A DNA stretch of 64,000 nucleotides, taken from NCBI RefSeq assembly GCF_009831235.1, contig NZ_WUUL01000005.1, positions 215,495 to 279,494 of the forward strand, given 5' to 3'. Of the stretch, positions 36,020 to 46,813 are shown one piece after another; positions within the stretch are counted from its first letter, which is position 1, and each line of letters starts with the position of its first letter. This stretch comes from Shimazuella alba. Its GTDB lineage: Bacteria > Bacillota > Bacilli > Thermoactinomycetales > Thermoactinomycetaceae. Both the position numbers and the translations under genes were made by a program. Below the pieces are notes generated by a model. The model was not told the origin of the DNA. It searched no databases and saw nothing but the letters and a program-made list of their open reading frames with translations.

Positions 36020-36964
36020 TTAGGAAGATGGATGTCCCTTCCCCTCTATCCATTTCAATTTTTCTTTTAATTGTTCTCTATTTATAGGAGTATACTTTGC
36101 AGCAGCTTGGATAACAGGTGCGCCCTGCTTCGTCACATGTCCTAAGTAATAGGCGATTTCTTCTAAACTCCATCCTGCTTTTCTTGCCCGATGAGCAAAA
36201 TCCTGACGCAACTCGTGAAAGGTAATATCGTGTATGAGCTCCCATTCTGCTTTGGTAGCTTTCTTTTTCAAACTAGCAAACCAGCGATGAATTCCATTTT
36301 CCGTCAGGTGTCCTGATTTTTGTGAGAGGAATACAAAGTCACTCTTTTTGAACTTCCTCTCTTCACTTCCTAAATATTGGTATAACGGTTTACGCACTTT
36401 GTTTAGCAGATCAATATCACGTTTTTTGCCACTCTTATTGCCAACGGTAATCCATCCCGATTTCGGATCTAGATGACAGTCTTCCACTTGAAGCCAAGAC
36501 ACATCACACACACGACATCCTGCCCAATATCCCAAAGCAAAGATAGCTTCTCCTCGAAGATTTTGTTGTCTTTCTACAAGGGTTTTCAATACATGCCGCT
36601 GATCATCAGATAACTCCCTTGGGGTAAACACAGCTTGCGGAGGGACAGGGACATCATGTGCTGGATTTTCAGACAACAACTGCTTTTCTTGAATAAGCCA
36701 ATTTGCAAATCGACTTATCGCTGCTCGTACTTTGTTTTGATGAGCAGAACTATAACCTTTGTCCTTCAGATGAGCGAGAAACAATTCTACTGTTGTACGA
36801 GATAATTGTTGTACCAAAAAATTCCCTTCATCTCCTGAACATTCTCCCAACCACTGGACAAACTGTCGAAGGATTCGCATATATGCATCAACCGTCTGAT
36901 CACTTTTGGAACGGATCAAATATTGCTCGTATTCATCCAAAAGATGAAGAGGTACCACTTTCAT
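36020..36964 (-). CDS. Tyrosine recombinase (phage integrase family)
   Basis: 314 residues. The N-terminal SAM-like core-binding domain (residues 1-95) is followed by the catalytic domain with Arg in YWAGCRVCDV, Lys in GNKSGKKRD, HELRQDFAHRA, YLGH, and Tyr in AAKYTPIN. All catalytic residues are in place. AAGGAAAGGAAG lies just before the ATG. No prophage genes flank it. An 11- to 14-bp-arm inverted repeat with 6-bp spacer (37070-37103) lies 105 bases upstream and has the geometry of a recombination core site. Confidence 0.9.
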   Translation of the reverse strand: MKVVPLHLLDEYEQYLIRSKSDQTVDAYMRILRQFVQWLGECSGDEGNFLVQQLSRTTVELFLAHLKDKGYSSAHQNKVRAAISRFANWLIQEKQLLSENPAHDVPVPPQAVFTPRELSDDQRHVLKTLVERQQNLRGEAIFALGYWAGCRVCDVSWLQVEDCHLDPKSGWITVGNKSGKKRDIDLLNKVRKPLYQYLGSEERKFKKSDFVFLSQKSGHLTENGIHRWFASLKKKATKAEWELIHDITFHELRQDFAHRARKAGWSLEEIAYYLGHVTKQGAPVIQAAAKYTPINREQLKEKLKWIEGKGHPSS

Positions 36965-37538
36965 AACTTCCTTTCCTTTCCTTAAATTCTGCTGCGTTTA
37001 TTTCATTATCATAATTCCATCTAAATCAGAATGAATGAATGTCTCATTTGCTTGTTTTTATTATACCATAAAACGCAACGGAAATAAAATTCCGTTGCGT
37101 TTTTTCATTCAGCAGATATTACCAATTGTAAACGTTTTGCTATCTTATCCTTATTCCATCTCCATATTAAATTTGGACTACTTATTACAATAAAGGAAAC
37201 AGTATGATTAACTTAAAGGGTTGGTTGGCAAATTAAAAAACATGACCAGCATTAGCAAGTCGAGTTTAAAAATGTGTTTTATGCCTATTACAAGTGAGTA
37301 TCCCTCACCTTTTATTTTTATGGAGTGATCCCCTAGGTCCTTCTATTTGAATATTGATTCAGCGACGAAATTTAGGCATGTATATTTAATTCTTTCAAAT
37401 ATTAATTATATTTAAATACGAAATCAATTGTCCTACTAGGATAGAAGAGGCAGTGACGTATCAAGTTTACGGAAGAAGGAATCGACATCTTGTCTCTTCC
37501 ATGCAAATGTCTTTGTTTTCTTATATTTATTCGCATTT
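36965..37538. other. Long intergenic region with a single notable inverted repeat
   Basis: No gene is supported here. Apart from the inverted repeat at 37070-37103 it is AT-rich spacer. Confidence 0.5.
37070..37103. repeat. Perfect 14-bp inverted repeat, 6-bp spacer
   Basis: AAAACGCAACGGAA - ATAAAA - TTCCGTTGCGTTTT. It can be read as a terminator (T6 follows on the plus strand), but no plus-strand gene precedes it. The arm-spacer geometry matches Xer/Cre core sites. Confidence 0.65.
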
Positions 37539-38576
37539 TTATGAGAAGATTGACTCTATCATAAAAAAATCTTTGCTACTAGGTACCGTATTTTCATAAG
37601 CTCCCTCAAAAAAAATGGAATCTGCTTCTAAACAAGCGTGATAAATGCTTTCTTGTACTGCTTTTGCGGCAGCATTCCCTATTTTATCCACCTGTGCATT
37701 TGGCCAATTTGGGTTATCGATGTTTGTTTTCATCTCTTCTGTTGAAAAAACAAAAATAACATCCCCATCAATCGAGGTGTGAACAGGATGAATCGCCCGT
37801 ACATGTCCATGTGAGGCGAGATGAGCAACACGTTCGTAGTTTTCACATGTATGTAGATCTACATTGATACCCACGATAGAGATAGTTGTATTCATGTTGT
37901 TAGATGTTGTGAACTCTATGACTTCTTCATAAGTGATAATCGGTTTGTCTTCTCCTCTATTCCCAGCGAGAATTCTCCCCTCAGGTAAAACAATATTCCC
38001 CACCGCATTTACTACAGATAATGCACAGACCACCACACCATTGCTCAAATCAACTCTCGCTGATCCAACTCCTGCTTTCATCGCTGGCATTTTGGTTCCA
38101 TTCTCCAAATAATGAAACTTACCGACCGTTGTACCTGTGCCTGCACCAACATTGCCATTTTGAACAGGCAGATCACTTGCAGCATCATATGCTTCACGCC
38201 CAAAAGTAGCATCAAATTGATCAATCTGGGTTCCTAAATCAAATATAATCGCCCCACTGATACTTGGATTGATAATATTTGCGGAGCGGTCTCCTATCCC
38301 TTGCTCGATCATCCGCTCCATAATAGCAGAAGCACTCATTAATCCAGGTAAACAACCACCTGCTACAAACAAACCATGCCGTCGATAATACGATTTTCCT
38401 AGATGCAGGGTATCCGTGTTAAAGGTACTGGAAGCTCCTCCATAGGCTGTATATGCTACAGGATAATCTTGATCAAAGGTAACGACGGTACACCCTGTTA
38501 ATTTGTCCAAATAAGTGGAATGCCCTACTTTTACTCCCATTAGTGCTGTTAGTGTATTGTTTTTGTTATCTACCAT
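37539..38576 (-). CDS. P1-family (S58) peptidase/aminopeptidase
   Basis: 345 residues of the DmpA/L-aminopeptidase-esterase family, which self-cleaves and uses an N-terminal nucleophile. Visible are VGHSTYLDKLTGCTVV, NVGAGTGTTVGKF and KAGVGSARVDLSNG, where the nucleophile Ser is expected. Likely roles are cytoplasmic hydrolysis of N-terminal amino acids or amide oligomers. A monocistronic gene in normal AT-rich composition. Confidence 0.85.
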   Translation of the reverse strand: MVDNKNNTLTALMGVKVGHSTYLDKLTGCTVVTFDQDYPVAYTAYGGASSTFNTDTLHLGKSYYRRHGLFVAGGCLPGLMSASAIMERMIEQGIGDRSANIINPSISGAIIFDLGTQIDQFDATFGREAYDAASDLPVQNGNVGAGTGTTVGKFHYLENGTKMPAMKAGVGSARVDLSNGVVVCALSVVNAVGNIVLPEGRILAGNRGEDKPIITYEEVIEFTTSNNMNTTISIVGINVDLHTCENYERVAHLASHGHVRAIHPVHTSIDGDVIFVFSTEEMKTNIDNPNWPNAQVDKIGNAAAKAVQESIYHACLEADSIFFEGAYENTVPSSKDFFMIESIFS

Positions 38577-38690
38577 GATCCTTATTCCTCTCCTTTATGT
38601 TGGTTTTTTGACGCGTTAACAATACCATAAAAAAACCCTTCCCCTTAGAAGGTCCTTTCCGATCTATATGAAATAGTTCTTTTTTACGAT

Positions 38691-38719
38691 GTCTGGATAT
38701 ACTTTTCATATATCCAGAC
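38691..38719 (-). terminator. Perfect 11-bp hairpin downstream of a hypothetical gene
   Basis: GTCTGGATATA/TATATCCAGAC with a 7-nt loop just past the stop at 38730; on the minus strand TAAAAAAG follows a few bases later. Confidence 0.6.
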
Positions 38720-38729
38720 TAAACTTTTG

Positions 38730-39041
38730 CTACTTCGTCAACATCATTGTCACTCTAACTGAAGTTCCCGGAACTGGCTGCGGTTTAAATTCAGGAAGTG
38801 GTTTGTATGTTTTTCTCTGGTTCTTCATAGGTTTTCCATCTGTTCTATTCAACCTATAATAATGAACCATTTCTGGTAAAATATACAAATTATGGATATA
38901 TTTTCTTTCTCCATTATCTGTAGTCAATTCTCCCCAATGAATAGACGTAATGTTTTCTTCCTTCACCAGTTCAAAATCATCAGGAAGTCCATTAATCGAG
39001 ATTCCAGGGAATTTCTTGAGATCAAAGTAGAACTTAGCCAT
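38730..39041 (-). CDS. Hypothetical protein (103 aa)
   Basis: TTAGGAG lies 6 bases before the ATG. Beta-rich and basic, Pro-rich near the end (PLPEFKPQPVPGTSVRV). No signal peptide or membrane segment. No family recognised. AT-rich like the chromosome. Confidence 0.75.
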   Translation of the reverse strand: MAKFYFDLKKFPGISINGLPDDFELVKEENITSIHWGELTTDNGERKYIHNLYILPEMVHYYRLNRTDGKPMKNQRKTYKPLPEFKPQPVPGTSVRVTMMLTK

Positions 39042-39182
39042 GATAAACTCCTAAAAAAGAGGGAAACTGTCAATTTCCATTTTATCAATTTAAATCAAAT
39101 TCTTCCATATTTCCGATTTAGTCATTATCCTTTGCTTCTACTCTTTTGAACATACACCATATGAGCTTATACAATAAGAAAA

Positions 39183-39203
39183 AGCCTCCCTATAAGGAAA
39201 GCT
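39183..39203 (-). terminator. Terminator of the fadNAE operon
   Basis: Minus-strand AGCTTTCC/GGGAGGCT (with G-U pairs) followed by TTTTTC. Confidence 0.6.
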
Positions 39204-39278
39204 CTCTTATCATCTTTATCTAACCTCCAAATCACAATCCCATAGTCTTTCAAAGTTACTTATCCGAGTTTTTGTTTG

Positions 39279-40997
39279 CTATTTCAGCACTTGTTTTGCA
39301 ATACTTCTTTTCAGTTCTACTTCATTGATCGGTTTGATCCGGCTGTATCTTCGTAGAATGGAGGAGTGTGTCGTCAGTTCATCACCTGTAAAAATAGCGG
39401 AAAGTGCATGTCTGGCTGATTGATCGATTTTTTCTCTCGCATCATAAGCAAAAGCGAGGGTTAAATCTTCTTTGGGTTTATCAGGATGTTTTTTGGTTCG
39501 TAAGAAAGCACTTTCCAGTGCAAACAGCAGAGTGACGATATCTGCCAAGTCTCGGAGGATCTCCTGCTCACGATCGATTTTTTGCTGATATTTATCTACA
39601 GCAGTCCCCGCAACAAGCAAGAAAATCTTTTTACTGTTTTGGACTACTTTCTCAACTAAATCAAGAGTATTTGTCTGATTAGTTAATGTGGGGGTATAGT
39701 TCATGATCTCTTTATGCAAATCGCTCACTGCTGCCATCAAAGGTATTTGCCCAGATAAAGCTTTCTTTAGGAGTGTACTTGGTATCAACAAGCGATTGAT
39801 TTCATTGGTTCCTTCAAAAATGCGATTGATCCTCGAGTCACGATACATGTTTTCAATTTCATATTCTTGCATAAAGCCATACCCACCATGAATCTGAACG
39901 CCTTCGTCCACTACATAGTCCAATGTTTCGGAACCAAATACTTTTGCGAGGGAGCACTCTATCGCCCATTCGTGAATCGATTTGGCTACTCCTTCGCCAT
40001 CTGATTGCTCGATGCTGCTCAATCCTTGTTCAAACAACCCAGCGATCCGATAGACCATGCTCTCTAAGACAAAGGTTTGAATCTGCATATTGGCTAATTT
40101 CTCGCGAATAAGGGCAAAGGCAGCGATCGGAACTCCAAATTGTTTGCGCTCTAGGGCATACTGTTTGGAGATTTCGACTGCCCGTTTGGCAGAGCCAAGT
40201 GTACCCGCGGCTAGTTTAAAACGACCGAGATTTAAAATATTAAATGCAATGCGATGACCTTTGCCAATCTCCCCGAGTACATTTTCCACAGGTACCTCTG
40301 CATCTTGCAAGATGAGTGTTCTTGTAGAGGAACCTTTAATCCCCATTTTCTTTTCTTCTGCTCCAGTGGACACTCCAGGGAAATCTCGCTCTACGATAAA
40401 TGCGGTAAATTTATCTCCATCCACTTTGGTATAGACGATAAACACATCCGCAAAAGCAGAGTTGGTAATCCATTGTTTTTCCCCATTTAAAATATAGTGT
40501 GTTCCTGCTTTGTTTAAAACTGCTGTTGTTTTCGCGCCTAAAGCATCTGAGCCTGAACCTGGTTCGGTGAGTGCATAAGCAGAAAGCTTTTTTCCACTTG
40601 CTAGATCGGGTAGGTACTTCTGTTTCTGCCCCTCTGTACCAAAAAACACAATGGGCAGAGTGCCTATACCAACATGGGCCCCATGCGAAAGCGCAAAGGA
40701 GCGTGCCAATGCCATTTTTTCCGTAATCAAAGTAGAACTGATCTTATCTAATCCAAGCCCATCAAATGCTTCTGGTACATCTGCGCCAAGTAACCCGAGT
40801 TCTCCTGCTTCTTTTAGCAGCCGAACCGTATGTGAAAAATCATGTTCTTCGATCTCTGGAAGTACTGGCCACACTTGCTCTTTGACGAATTCTTCTGTCA
40901 TTTTTGCCACCATACGCATCTCTTCAGTAAAATCCTCTGGTGTAAATACATCCGCCGGTACTGCCTGCGAAACGAGAAAAGAACCTCCTTTACCCAT
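39279..40997 (-). CDS. fadE: Acyl-CoA dehydrogenase of the beta-oxidation operon
   Basis: 572 residues: three-domain acyl-CoA dehydrogenase with a YALTEPGSGSDA FAD-binding loop, QWITNS and the IHGGYGFMQEYEIE region holding the catalytic base, plus a C-terminal helical extension typical of the FadE/YusJ group. It converts acyl-CoA to trans-2-enoyl-CoA. Last gene of fadN-fadA-fadE; it follows fadA by 11 bases. Confidence 0.94.
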   Translation of the reverse strand: MGKGGSFLVSQAVPADVFTPEDFTEEMRMVAKMTEEFVKEQVWPVLPEIEEHDFSHTVRLLKEAGELGLLGADVPEAFDGLGLDKISSTLITEKMALARSFALSHGAHVGIGTLPIVFFGTEGQKQKYLPDLASGKKLSAYALTEPGSGSDALGAKTTAVLNKAGTHYILNGEKQWITNSAFADVFIVYTKVDGDKFTAFIVERDFPGVSTGAEEKKMGIKGSSTRTLILQDAEVPVENVLGEIGKGHRIAFNILNLGRFKLAAGTLGSAKRAVEISKQYALERKQFGVPIAAFALIREKLANMQIQTFVLESMVYRIAGLFEQGLSSIEQSDGEGVAKSIHEWAIECSLAKVFGSETLDYVVDEGVQIHGGYGFMQEYEIENMYRDSRINRIFEGTNEINRLLIPSTLLKKALSGQIPLMAAVSDLHKEIMNYTPTLTNQTNTLDLVEKVVQNSKKIFLLVAGTAVDKYQQKIDREQEILRDLADIVTLLFALESAFLRTKKHPDKPKEDLTLAFAYDAREKIDQSARHALSAIFTGDELTTHSSILRRYSRIKPINEVELKRSIAKQVLK

Positions 40998-41008
40998 CTT
41001 TCACCCTC

Positions 41009-42187
41009 CTATACTCGCTCAAATAATCCAGCCGCACCCATTCCTCCACCAATACACATCGTCACAAGTCCATATTTCTTTTTCTCTCGAATACATTCAT
41101 GCAACACCGACACTGTCAATTTGGTTCCTGTACATCCTAACGGGTGCCCCAGTGCAATTGCTCCACCATTCACATTTACTTTCGTCTCCTCTAAATCTAA
41201 CTCTCGAATAATCGCCACCGATTGAGAAGCAAAAGCTTCATTCAGTTCAATCCGATCGATCTCATCTATTGTTACACCGCTTTGTTTTAGCAACTTTGGT
41301 ATCGCTTGAATGGGACCAATGCCCATCACTTCTGGTTCCACCCCTGCTACTGTAAATCCTCTAAATATTGCTAGAGGTTGTAACCCAAGCTCTTCCGCTT
41401 TTTGTCGACTCATCACGATAACAGCTGCTGCCCCATCACTCGTCTGTGAAGAATTACCTGCGGTTACTGTTCCATTTACTTGAAAGACAGGACGAAGCTT
41501 TGCCAATATCTCTAAAGAAGTATCTAGCCGCACTCCTTCATCTTCATGAAACAATCTTCTACTCGCTGTCGGCTCTCCGCTTTCTGTTTCTGTCCACTCT
41601 GTTACTTCTAGTGGAATAATCTCCTGTTTAAACTTTTTCTCTTGTAAGGCCTTTGCTGCTTTCTGATGACTCATATAAGCAAAGTGGTCTTGCATATCCC
41701 TCGTAATCTGATAACGTCTTGCTACTTCTTCGGCTGTATGTCCCATGGATAAATAGGATTCTGGATGATGATCCATGAGGTAAGGGTTTGGGGATGGTCG
41801 AGATCCACCCATGGGAACCATACTCATACTCTCTACTCCGCCTGCAATAATGATATCAGCGGAACCACACATAATTCGCTCAGAAGCTAGTGCGATGGAT
41901 TGAAGACCAGACGAACAATAACGGTTGATGGTCATCGCTGGGATTTCTACTGGTAAACCAGCACGTAAACTAATCGTTCTCGCAAAATTCATCCCTTGCT
42001 CTCCTTCAGGGAAAGCACAGCCGATGATGATATCATCTATTTCTTTTGGATCGATTTGTGGAAACTCTTTGAGCAATCCTTTTAAAACCAAAGCACCAAA
42101 ATCATCTGGTCGTGTATGGCGCAAAGCTCCCCTTGATGCCTTTCCTACCGCAGAACGTTTTGCTGCAACAATTACTGCCTCCCGCAT
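41009..42187 (-). CDS. fadA: Acetyl-CoA acyltransferase (3-ketoacyl-CoA thiolase)
   Basis: 392-residue thiolase: [16 protein letters not shown] start, catalytic Cys in [34 protein letters not shown] and the CIGGGMG loop. Cleaves 3-ketoacyl-CoA to acetyl-CoA. I start at ATG 42187 because GAGGAGGGA lies just upstream; the frame stays open into fadN. Middle gene of the operon. Confidence 0.95.
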   Translation of the reverse strand: MREAVIVAAKRSAVGKASRGALRHTRPDDFGALVLKGLLKEFPQIDPKEIDDIIIGCAFPEGEQGMNFARTISLRAGLPVEIPAMTINRYCSSGLQSIALASERIMCGSADIIIAGGVESMSMVPMGGSRPSPNPYLMDHHPESYLSMGHTAEEVARRYQITRDMQDHFAYMSHQKAAKALQEKKFKQEIIPLEVTEWTETESGEPTASRRLFHEDEGVRLDTSLEILAKLRPVFQVNGTVTAGNSSQTSDGAAAVIVMSRQKAEELGLQPLAIFRGFTVAGVEPEVMGIGPIQAIPKLLKQSGVTIDEIDRIELNEAFASQSVAIIRELDLEETKVNVNGGAIALGHPLGCTGTKLTVSVLHECIREKKKYGLVTMCIGGGMGAAGLFERV

Positions 42188-42200
42188 AATACTTCCCTCC

Positions 42201-44531
42201 TCAATTGCGAAGCGGTTTTCCTGTGCGTAACATGTGAGCCATCCGAGCTTGCGTTTTTGGCTCTCCAATCAGGCTTAAAAATGCTTCTCTCTCCAAATCG
42301 AGTAAATAAGCAGGATCCACTAACGTATCTTCTGGAACTTCCCCGCCAGCTAATACATAAGCAAGTTTAGTAGCAATTTTATAATCATGCTCAGAAATAT
42401 AACCTGATTTAAGAAATTGATAAGCACCCAACTTCATCGTATTTGCCCCATTACTACCCAACACAGGAATTTTGATTGGATTAGGTGCTTGATAGTTGCT
42501 ACGATCGAGGTGAAGAACCGCTTGTTTGGCATCATGCAGTAAAAAATCTCGATTCATCGTAATGCCGTCTTGCTGTCGCAGATAGGTATAACTTTTAGCT
42601 TCTAAACCACTTGTAGATACCTTTGCTTGCCCGATGTTTTCAAATGCTTTGTGCACAAAGGGTTCGATAACCCGTGCACGAGCTCTATTGGTCTGTTGAT
42701 CAATTCGTAATAATAATTCCTTACATCCTCCACCTGCTGGGATCAATCCAACACCAACTTCAACCAAACCCATATATGTTTCAGCAGATGCTTGTATCTG
42801 ATCCGCTGGTAAACACATTTCTACGCCTCCTCCTAGTGTTAAGCCATGAGGAGCCGCTACTACGGGACGAGGACAGGTTCGCAATGAACCTAATGTCGAT
42901 TGAAACCGCCTGATCATCAGATCAATAGCATCATAATCTTCGTCTTCTACAAACATGAGCATCATCAGTAAATTTGCACCGACCGAAAAATTGCTGCCTG
43001 TACCTGTTAGTACTAATCCTCGATAATTGCTAGCTACTTCGGAAACAGCATAGTCAAGCATCTCAAGTGCATCGTTGCCGATCGCTTGTTTTGGTGAATG
43101 AAAGAGAAAACATGCCACATCGTCTCCTATATCAAAGAGACTTGCACCTTGATTTCCTTTGATTTTTCCAGGTGATTGAAAAGTAAGGGGAATGATCCTT
43201 GGATGCTCCATGATGGGTTTGTAAGCTCTGTCGTCTAATGTAAGAAAGCGATCTTGCTCATAAAAAGAAGTTTTCCCATCTGCCAAGCTTTTTTCAATCC
43301 AAGCAGGTATGGTTTCTCCTTCTTTTTTCATTCGTTCTATAGTATTTTCTAATCCTAGTTGATCCCACAGTTCAAATGGACCAAGATCCCAATTGAATCC
43401 CCATCTCATAGCACGATCAATATCCAAAATCTGATGAGCGATGACAGGAGCATAAGTGGCTGTGTAGAGTAGCGTTTTCTTTGTGATATACCAAAGGAAA
43501 TGACCGATATCATGATCTATCTGAAAAATAGCCTGTAGCCTAGCCGCTAGATTTTTTTCTCTTTTGATCTGCTCTAACTCAGGAATTTTTAGCTTTTTTC
43601 TATCATGGTACTCCCACGATTGTAAGTCTAGCGCTTGGATAACATTTTTATTTTTGCGGTAAAACCCTTTTTTTGTTTTTTCGCCTAGAGCACCTTCATC
43701 GATTAGTTTTTGGATGGCAACAGGTGTTTGAAATGCTGTGATCTCTGCTTGATCACTGGAATGCTCACGAACATTTTTCACTACATGCGCATACGTATCT
43801 AAACCCACAAGATCAAGCGTACGAAAAGTGGCACTTTTAGGTCTACCGAGTAAAGGACCTGTTAGTTCATCCACCATTGCCGGTGAAAAAGGCCATTTTT
43901 CCATGGCTTGAAAAATAACTTGAATTCCATATGTTCCAATACGATTTGCAATAAAATTGGGAGTATCACGACCAATGACAACACCTTTGCCTAAACGCTC
44001 TTCTGCAAATTGTTGAACCTCTTGGGTGATAGCAGGAAGGGTATGCTTGGTTGGAATGAGTTCGAGAAGTTTCATGTACCTAGGTGGATTAAAGAAGTGT
44101 GTTCCTAAAAAATGTTGTTGAAAAGAAGTCGACCTATCGTTTATGATTTTATGGACAGATATACCAGAAGTATTTGAACTTAAAATTGATTTTCCGTTCC
44201 ATACTTGTTCCACTTTGGCAAGCAATTGTTGTTTGATCGACTCATCCTCCACAACTGCTTCGATAATCCAATCTACTTCTGCTAATTTGTGAAAATCATC
44301 TTCAAAATTTCCAATATGAATAGATGAAACTAACGAAGAAGAAAAAAGGGGAAGCGGCTTTTCTCGAAGAAGTGATTCTTTGGCGTTTGCTGCTAAAATA
44401 TTTCGATTTAACTCGTTTTCTGGCACACGATCAAACAAATATGTGGTAAGACCTGCATTTGCAAAGTGAGCTGCAATCGCACGACCCATCACACCCGCGC
44501 CAAGGACTGCGACTTGCTTTATCTCTATCAT
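42201..44531 (-). CDS. fadN: 3-hydroxyacyl-CoA dehydrogenase / enoyl-CoA hydratase
   Basis: 776 residues. N-terminal NAD-binding dehydrogenase ([37 protein letters not shown]), a second dehydrogenase C-terminal repeat, then an enoyl-CoA hydratase/isomerase domain with [15 protein letters not shown]. This order is that of Bacillus FadN (YusL). First gene of the operon, 13 bases before fadA. A candidate operator (44649-44673) lies about 120 bases upstream. Confidence 0.95.
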   Translation of the reverse strand: MIEIKQVAVLGAGVMGRAIAAHFANAGLTTYLFDRVPENELNRNILAANAKESLLREKPLPLFSSSLVSSIHIGNFEDDFHKLAEVDWIIEAVVEDESIKQQLLAKVEQVWNGKSILSSNTSGISVHKIINDRSTSFQQHFLGTHFFNPPRYMKLLELIPTKHTLPAITQEVQQFAEERLGKGVVIGRDTPNFIANRIGTYGIQVIFQAMEKWPFSPAMVDELTGPLLGRPKSATFRTLDLVGLDTYAHVVKNVREHSSDQAEITAFQTPVAIQKLIDEGALGEKTKKGFYRKNKNVIQALDLQSWEYHDRKKLKIPELEQIKREKNLAARLQAIFQIDHDIGHFLWYITKKTLLYTATYAPVIAHQILDIDRAMRWGFNWDLGPFELWDQLGLENTIERMKKEGETIPAWIEKSLADGKTSFYEQDRFLTLDDRAYKPIMEHPRIIPLTFQSPGKIKGNQGASLFDIGDDVACFLFHSPKQAIGNDALEMLDYAVSEVASNYRGLVLTGTGSNFSVGANLLMMLMFVEDEDYDAIDLMIRRFQSTLGSLRTCPRPVVAAPHGLTLGGGVEMCLPADQIQASAETYMGLVEVGVGLIPAGGGCKELLLRIDQQTNRARARVIEPFVHKAFENIGQAKVSTSGLEAKSYTYLRQQDGITMNRDFLLHDAKQAVLHLDRSNYQAPNPIKIPVLGSNGANTMKLGAYQFLKSGYISEHDYKIATKLAYVLAGGEVPEDTLVDPAYLLDLEREAFLSLIGEPKTQARMAHMLRTGKPLRN

Positions 44532-44648
44532 CTCTCATAGCTCCTTCCGTTTATCCGAACTTACATCTCGGTTAAGGAAAAAATAGCTACATCACTTTAT
44601 TATTTCGCTACATTTAGAAATAGTCAATATTTTTTAAAAAGTTATCTA

Positions 44649-44673
44649 TTAACATTTGTCAATTGAATGTTAA
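44649..44673. promoter_or_regulatory. Inverted repeat upstream of fadN, candidate operator
   Basis: TTAACATT - 9 bp - AATGTTAA, perfect 8-bp arms, between the divergent fadN and PIG-L genes. It differs from the published FadR-type TGAATGA consensus as I know it. Confidence 0.4.
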
Positions 44674-44771
44674 CCTTTGATAGAGGGTGTGTTCTTTTAC
44701 CACCCCAGATCGTTTTTTCCTATTCCTATTAAATATTGTATACATGGGATCATTATGCTTAAGGGGAATGT

Positions 44772-45632
44772 ATGATGGGAAAGTGGATTTCACGTTTTTT
44801 CCTAGTCGGTTCGTTTTTTTTAGCTTGTTACGTCATTTACAGCTTTTTTGAAATGGGATATGGTGTAAACGCTACAAGTATTTCTGATGGGCAGCTCCAT
44901 AAAGTAAAAGATACTCGAGCATTTGGACTAACCAAACTTCGTATTCCAGAGGAATCTCTTAAGAACAAACCAGTCTCCGTTTACTATGTTCCACATCCAG
45001 ATGATGAGGTATTGACCTATGGTGTACCAATTCGCAATGATCTAAATGCTGGGAAAGTGGTATATTTAATCCTATTTACTCATGGAGAAGGCTCAGCGAT
45101 TATCACCAAATTAAATAAAATGGTTTCCCCCAAAAAAATTACCGCCAGAGAATTAGGAACGTCACGTGTGAGAGAATTTTTATTTGCCGCTGATGCTTTG
45201 GGTGTTGATAGTGCTCATCGAGATGTATATGCTCCAAGCAAGACGGGTTTGAAGAAGAATCTTCTTAAGCAGGTTGCCTTATATTTTGAAAGCTTGTCAA
45301 ACGATGTCACCCATAATGGAATGAGTCAAAATGACGTTTTACAAGAGCACTCCATGACCGGTAAAGTGATCAATAAGTTGTACAAAGAAGGTAAAATTAA
45401 AAAGAAAAGAACTTTTGCTTCCATCTTTATGTCTCGTATTTCCAAAAAACCACTGAAAGGAAAAGAGATCAGACTAGATAACGCAGAAGATGAGCATTAT
45501 ATCAATTCGGCAATTATGATATATAATAAGTGGGATCCAGAAAACGGATGGTATGCTTGTGGCTATATAAGTGTAAAAGGACAGTTTGATTCATTAAACA
45601 CAAATAAATATTCGATACAAACACCAAAATAA
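44772..45632 (+). CDS. Membrane-anchored PIG-L/LmbE-family deacetylase-like protein
   Basis: N-terminal hydrophobic anchor (residues 7-28), then the family motif YVPHPDDEVLTYGV with metal-binding His-x-x-Asp-Asp, and FTHGEGSA. Family members remove acetyl groups from N-acetylglucosaminyl conjugates. The second metal-binding His region expected near the C terminus is not clear, so activity is uncertain. AAGGGGAA lies before the ATG. Confidence 0.75.
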   Translation: MMGKWISRFFLVGSFFLACYVIYSFFEMGYGVNATSISDGQLHKVKDTRAFGLTKLRIPEESLKNKPVSVYYVPHPDDEVLTYGVPIRNDLNAGKVVYLILFTHGEGSAIITKLNKMVSPKKITARELGTSRVREFLFAADALGVDSAHRDVYAPSKTGLKKNLLKQVALYFESLSNDVTHNGMSQNDVLQEHSMTGKVINKLYKEGKIKKKRTFASIFMSRISKKPLKGKEIRLDNAEDEHYINSAIMIYNKWDPENGWYACGYISVKGQFDSLNTNKYSIQTPK

Positions 45633-45660
45633 AAATAACCAGAAATTCTGGTTATTTTTT
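45631..45660. terminator. Bidirectional terminator
   Basis: AATAACCAGAA/TTCTGGTTATT arms with flanking A5 and T6, between two converging genes. Confidence 0.88.
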
Positions 45661-45924
45661 ATTAAATATAAAAGCAAATAACAATCCACCTACAGCCAGT
45701 ACCAAGATACCAGTTGATTGCAAGCCATTATCTTTTATTAATTTTTGTATGGATGATATCCCATTACTCGCAATATTATTGGTTGTACCACTGTTATGAT
45801 AAAACCAGTAGATACCAAACACGATTGCAGCAAAAAAGAGAAGAGCTATCAAAAATCCTCCCACTTGCTTGCCACTAAAACTTCTTGAATATCTACTTTT
45901 ACCTTTTTTTATTGGTTTTGCCAT
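45652..45924 (-). CDS. Small membrane protein (90 aa)
   Basis: Basic N terminus (KKGKSRYSRSFSGK) followed by two membrane helices (about residues 23-45 and 68-87). No family recognised. Together with its neighbour Spo0M it might act in sporulation, but nothing shows that directly. Its stop lies inside the shared terminator. Confidence 0.75.
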   Translation of the reverse strand: MAKPIKKGKSRYSRSFSGKQVGGFLIALLFFAAIVFGIYWFYHNSGTTNNIASNGISSIQKLIKDNGLQSTGILVLAVGGLLFAFIFNKK

Positions 45925-46012
45925 TGATATCCCTCGCTTCGCACCAAAGTCCAGTTAAAAAAAGTGTATTCTATGCGAGTGATCTATTCAATAACAAATC
46001 AAAACATTTATA

Positions 46013-46786
46013 TTATCCTATTAATCCTTTTGTATGGTGCTCAATAAAGGAACGTATTGTTTTTATTGCCTTTTCGACTGATGCTAAATCAGTTTCATAG
46101 AAGGTGAAACGTCCTTTCTTTTCATCTAGGTCCAGTTCATCTGCGATAGCACCCATCAGACCATGCGTTTTTTTATCTAATTCAAACCAGCCCGTAATTT
46201 GTTGGTCTGCGAGCTTCGTTGCATACGAAAATACAATTTCATCAAATTGACCACGTAACCATGAAGTTGGACGAAACTGTATAATTTGCATGGCATCGTG
46301 CCGTCTGCCAGTATAACCTTCTGCATAATGCACAAAACCGAGTTCTTCAAACCCATTTAGAAAATTTTGCAGCATTCCAGATGGTAGAACATGGATAGGA
46401 TCTCGATCTTTTGCATCTACACCTTGGTCGATATCAAGATCGGTTTCAAAATAATAATGTGTGTGGATGGAGCTAACAGGCAACCCTTCTGGACACACAA
46501 AAGAAAAAGGGTATTCGAAATGGGATCCTGGTTCAAGAACAAGCTTTTCATTTGTAATAGGTATGGTGATGATTCTTTCAGAGACATGCTGTTGATGATC
46601 TCCACTCGTGTAGCGAGAAGAAAGCATAAGTTCTACTTTTAAACCATCTGTAACCTGCTCTGTATCTCCACCCAACACGAAAATTTTCCCTGTTACGCGT
46701 TGTCCCATCCTAACGACATCTTGATCCAGTTCCAAATTTACTTTTGCTGATCCAAAACCAATTGATGCTAAAAACTTTTTCAACAT
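46013..46786 (-). CDS. spo0M: Sporulation-control protein Spo0M
   Basis: 257-residue arrestin-like protein: MLKKFLASIGFGSAKVNLELD, GQRVTGKIFVLGGDTEQ, LEPGSHFEYPFSF. The family controls the Spo0A pathway and cell-stage progression in Bacillus. Typical length and motifs. Points to a spore-forming host. Confidence 0.94.
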   Translation of the reverse strand: MLKKFLASIGFGSAKVNLELDQDVVRMGQRVTGKIFVLGGDTEQVTDGLKVELMLSSRYTSGDHQQHVSERIITIPITNEKLVLEPGSHFEYPFSFVCPEGLPVSSIHTHYYFETDLDIDQGVDAKDRDPIHVLPSGMLQNFLNGFEELGFVHYAEGYTGRRHDAMQIIQFRPTSWLRGQFDEIVFSYATKLADQQITGWFELDKKTHGLMGAIADELDLDEKKGRFTFYETDLASVEKAIKTIRSFIEHHTKGLIG

Positions 46787-46813
46787 GCTGCTATCCCTCC
46801 TGATACTATTGTA

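Noticed and set aside
36020..36964. Prophage associated with the intact tyrosine recombinase
   Set aside because: Neighbours are ordinary metabolic genes; no capsid, tail, lysis or phage regulator genes.
37204..37236. 10-codon ORF after AAAGGA
   Set aside because: Too short, no promoter or terminator of its own.
40651..41211. Plus-strand 186-codon frame
   Set aside because: Runs antisense across fadE and fadA.
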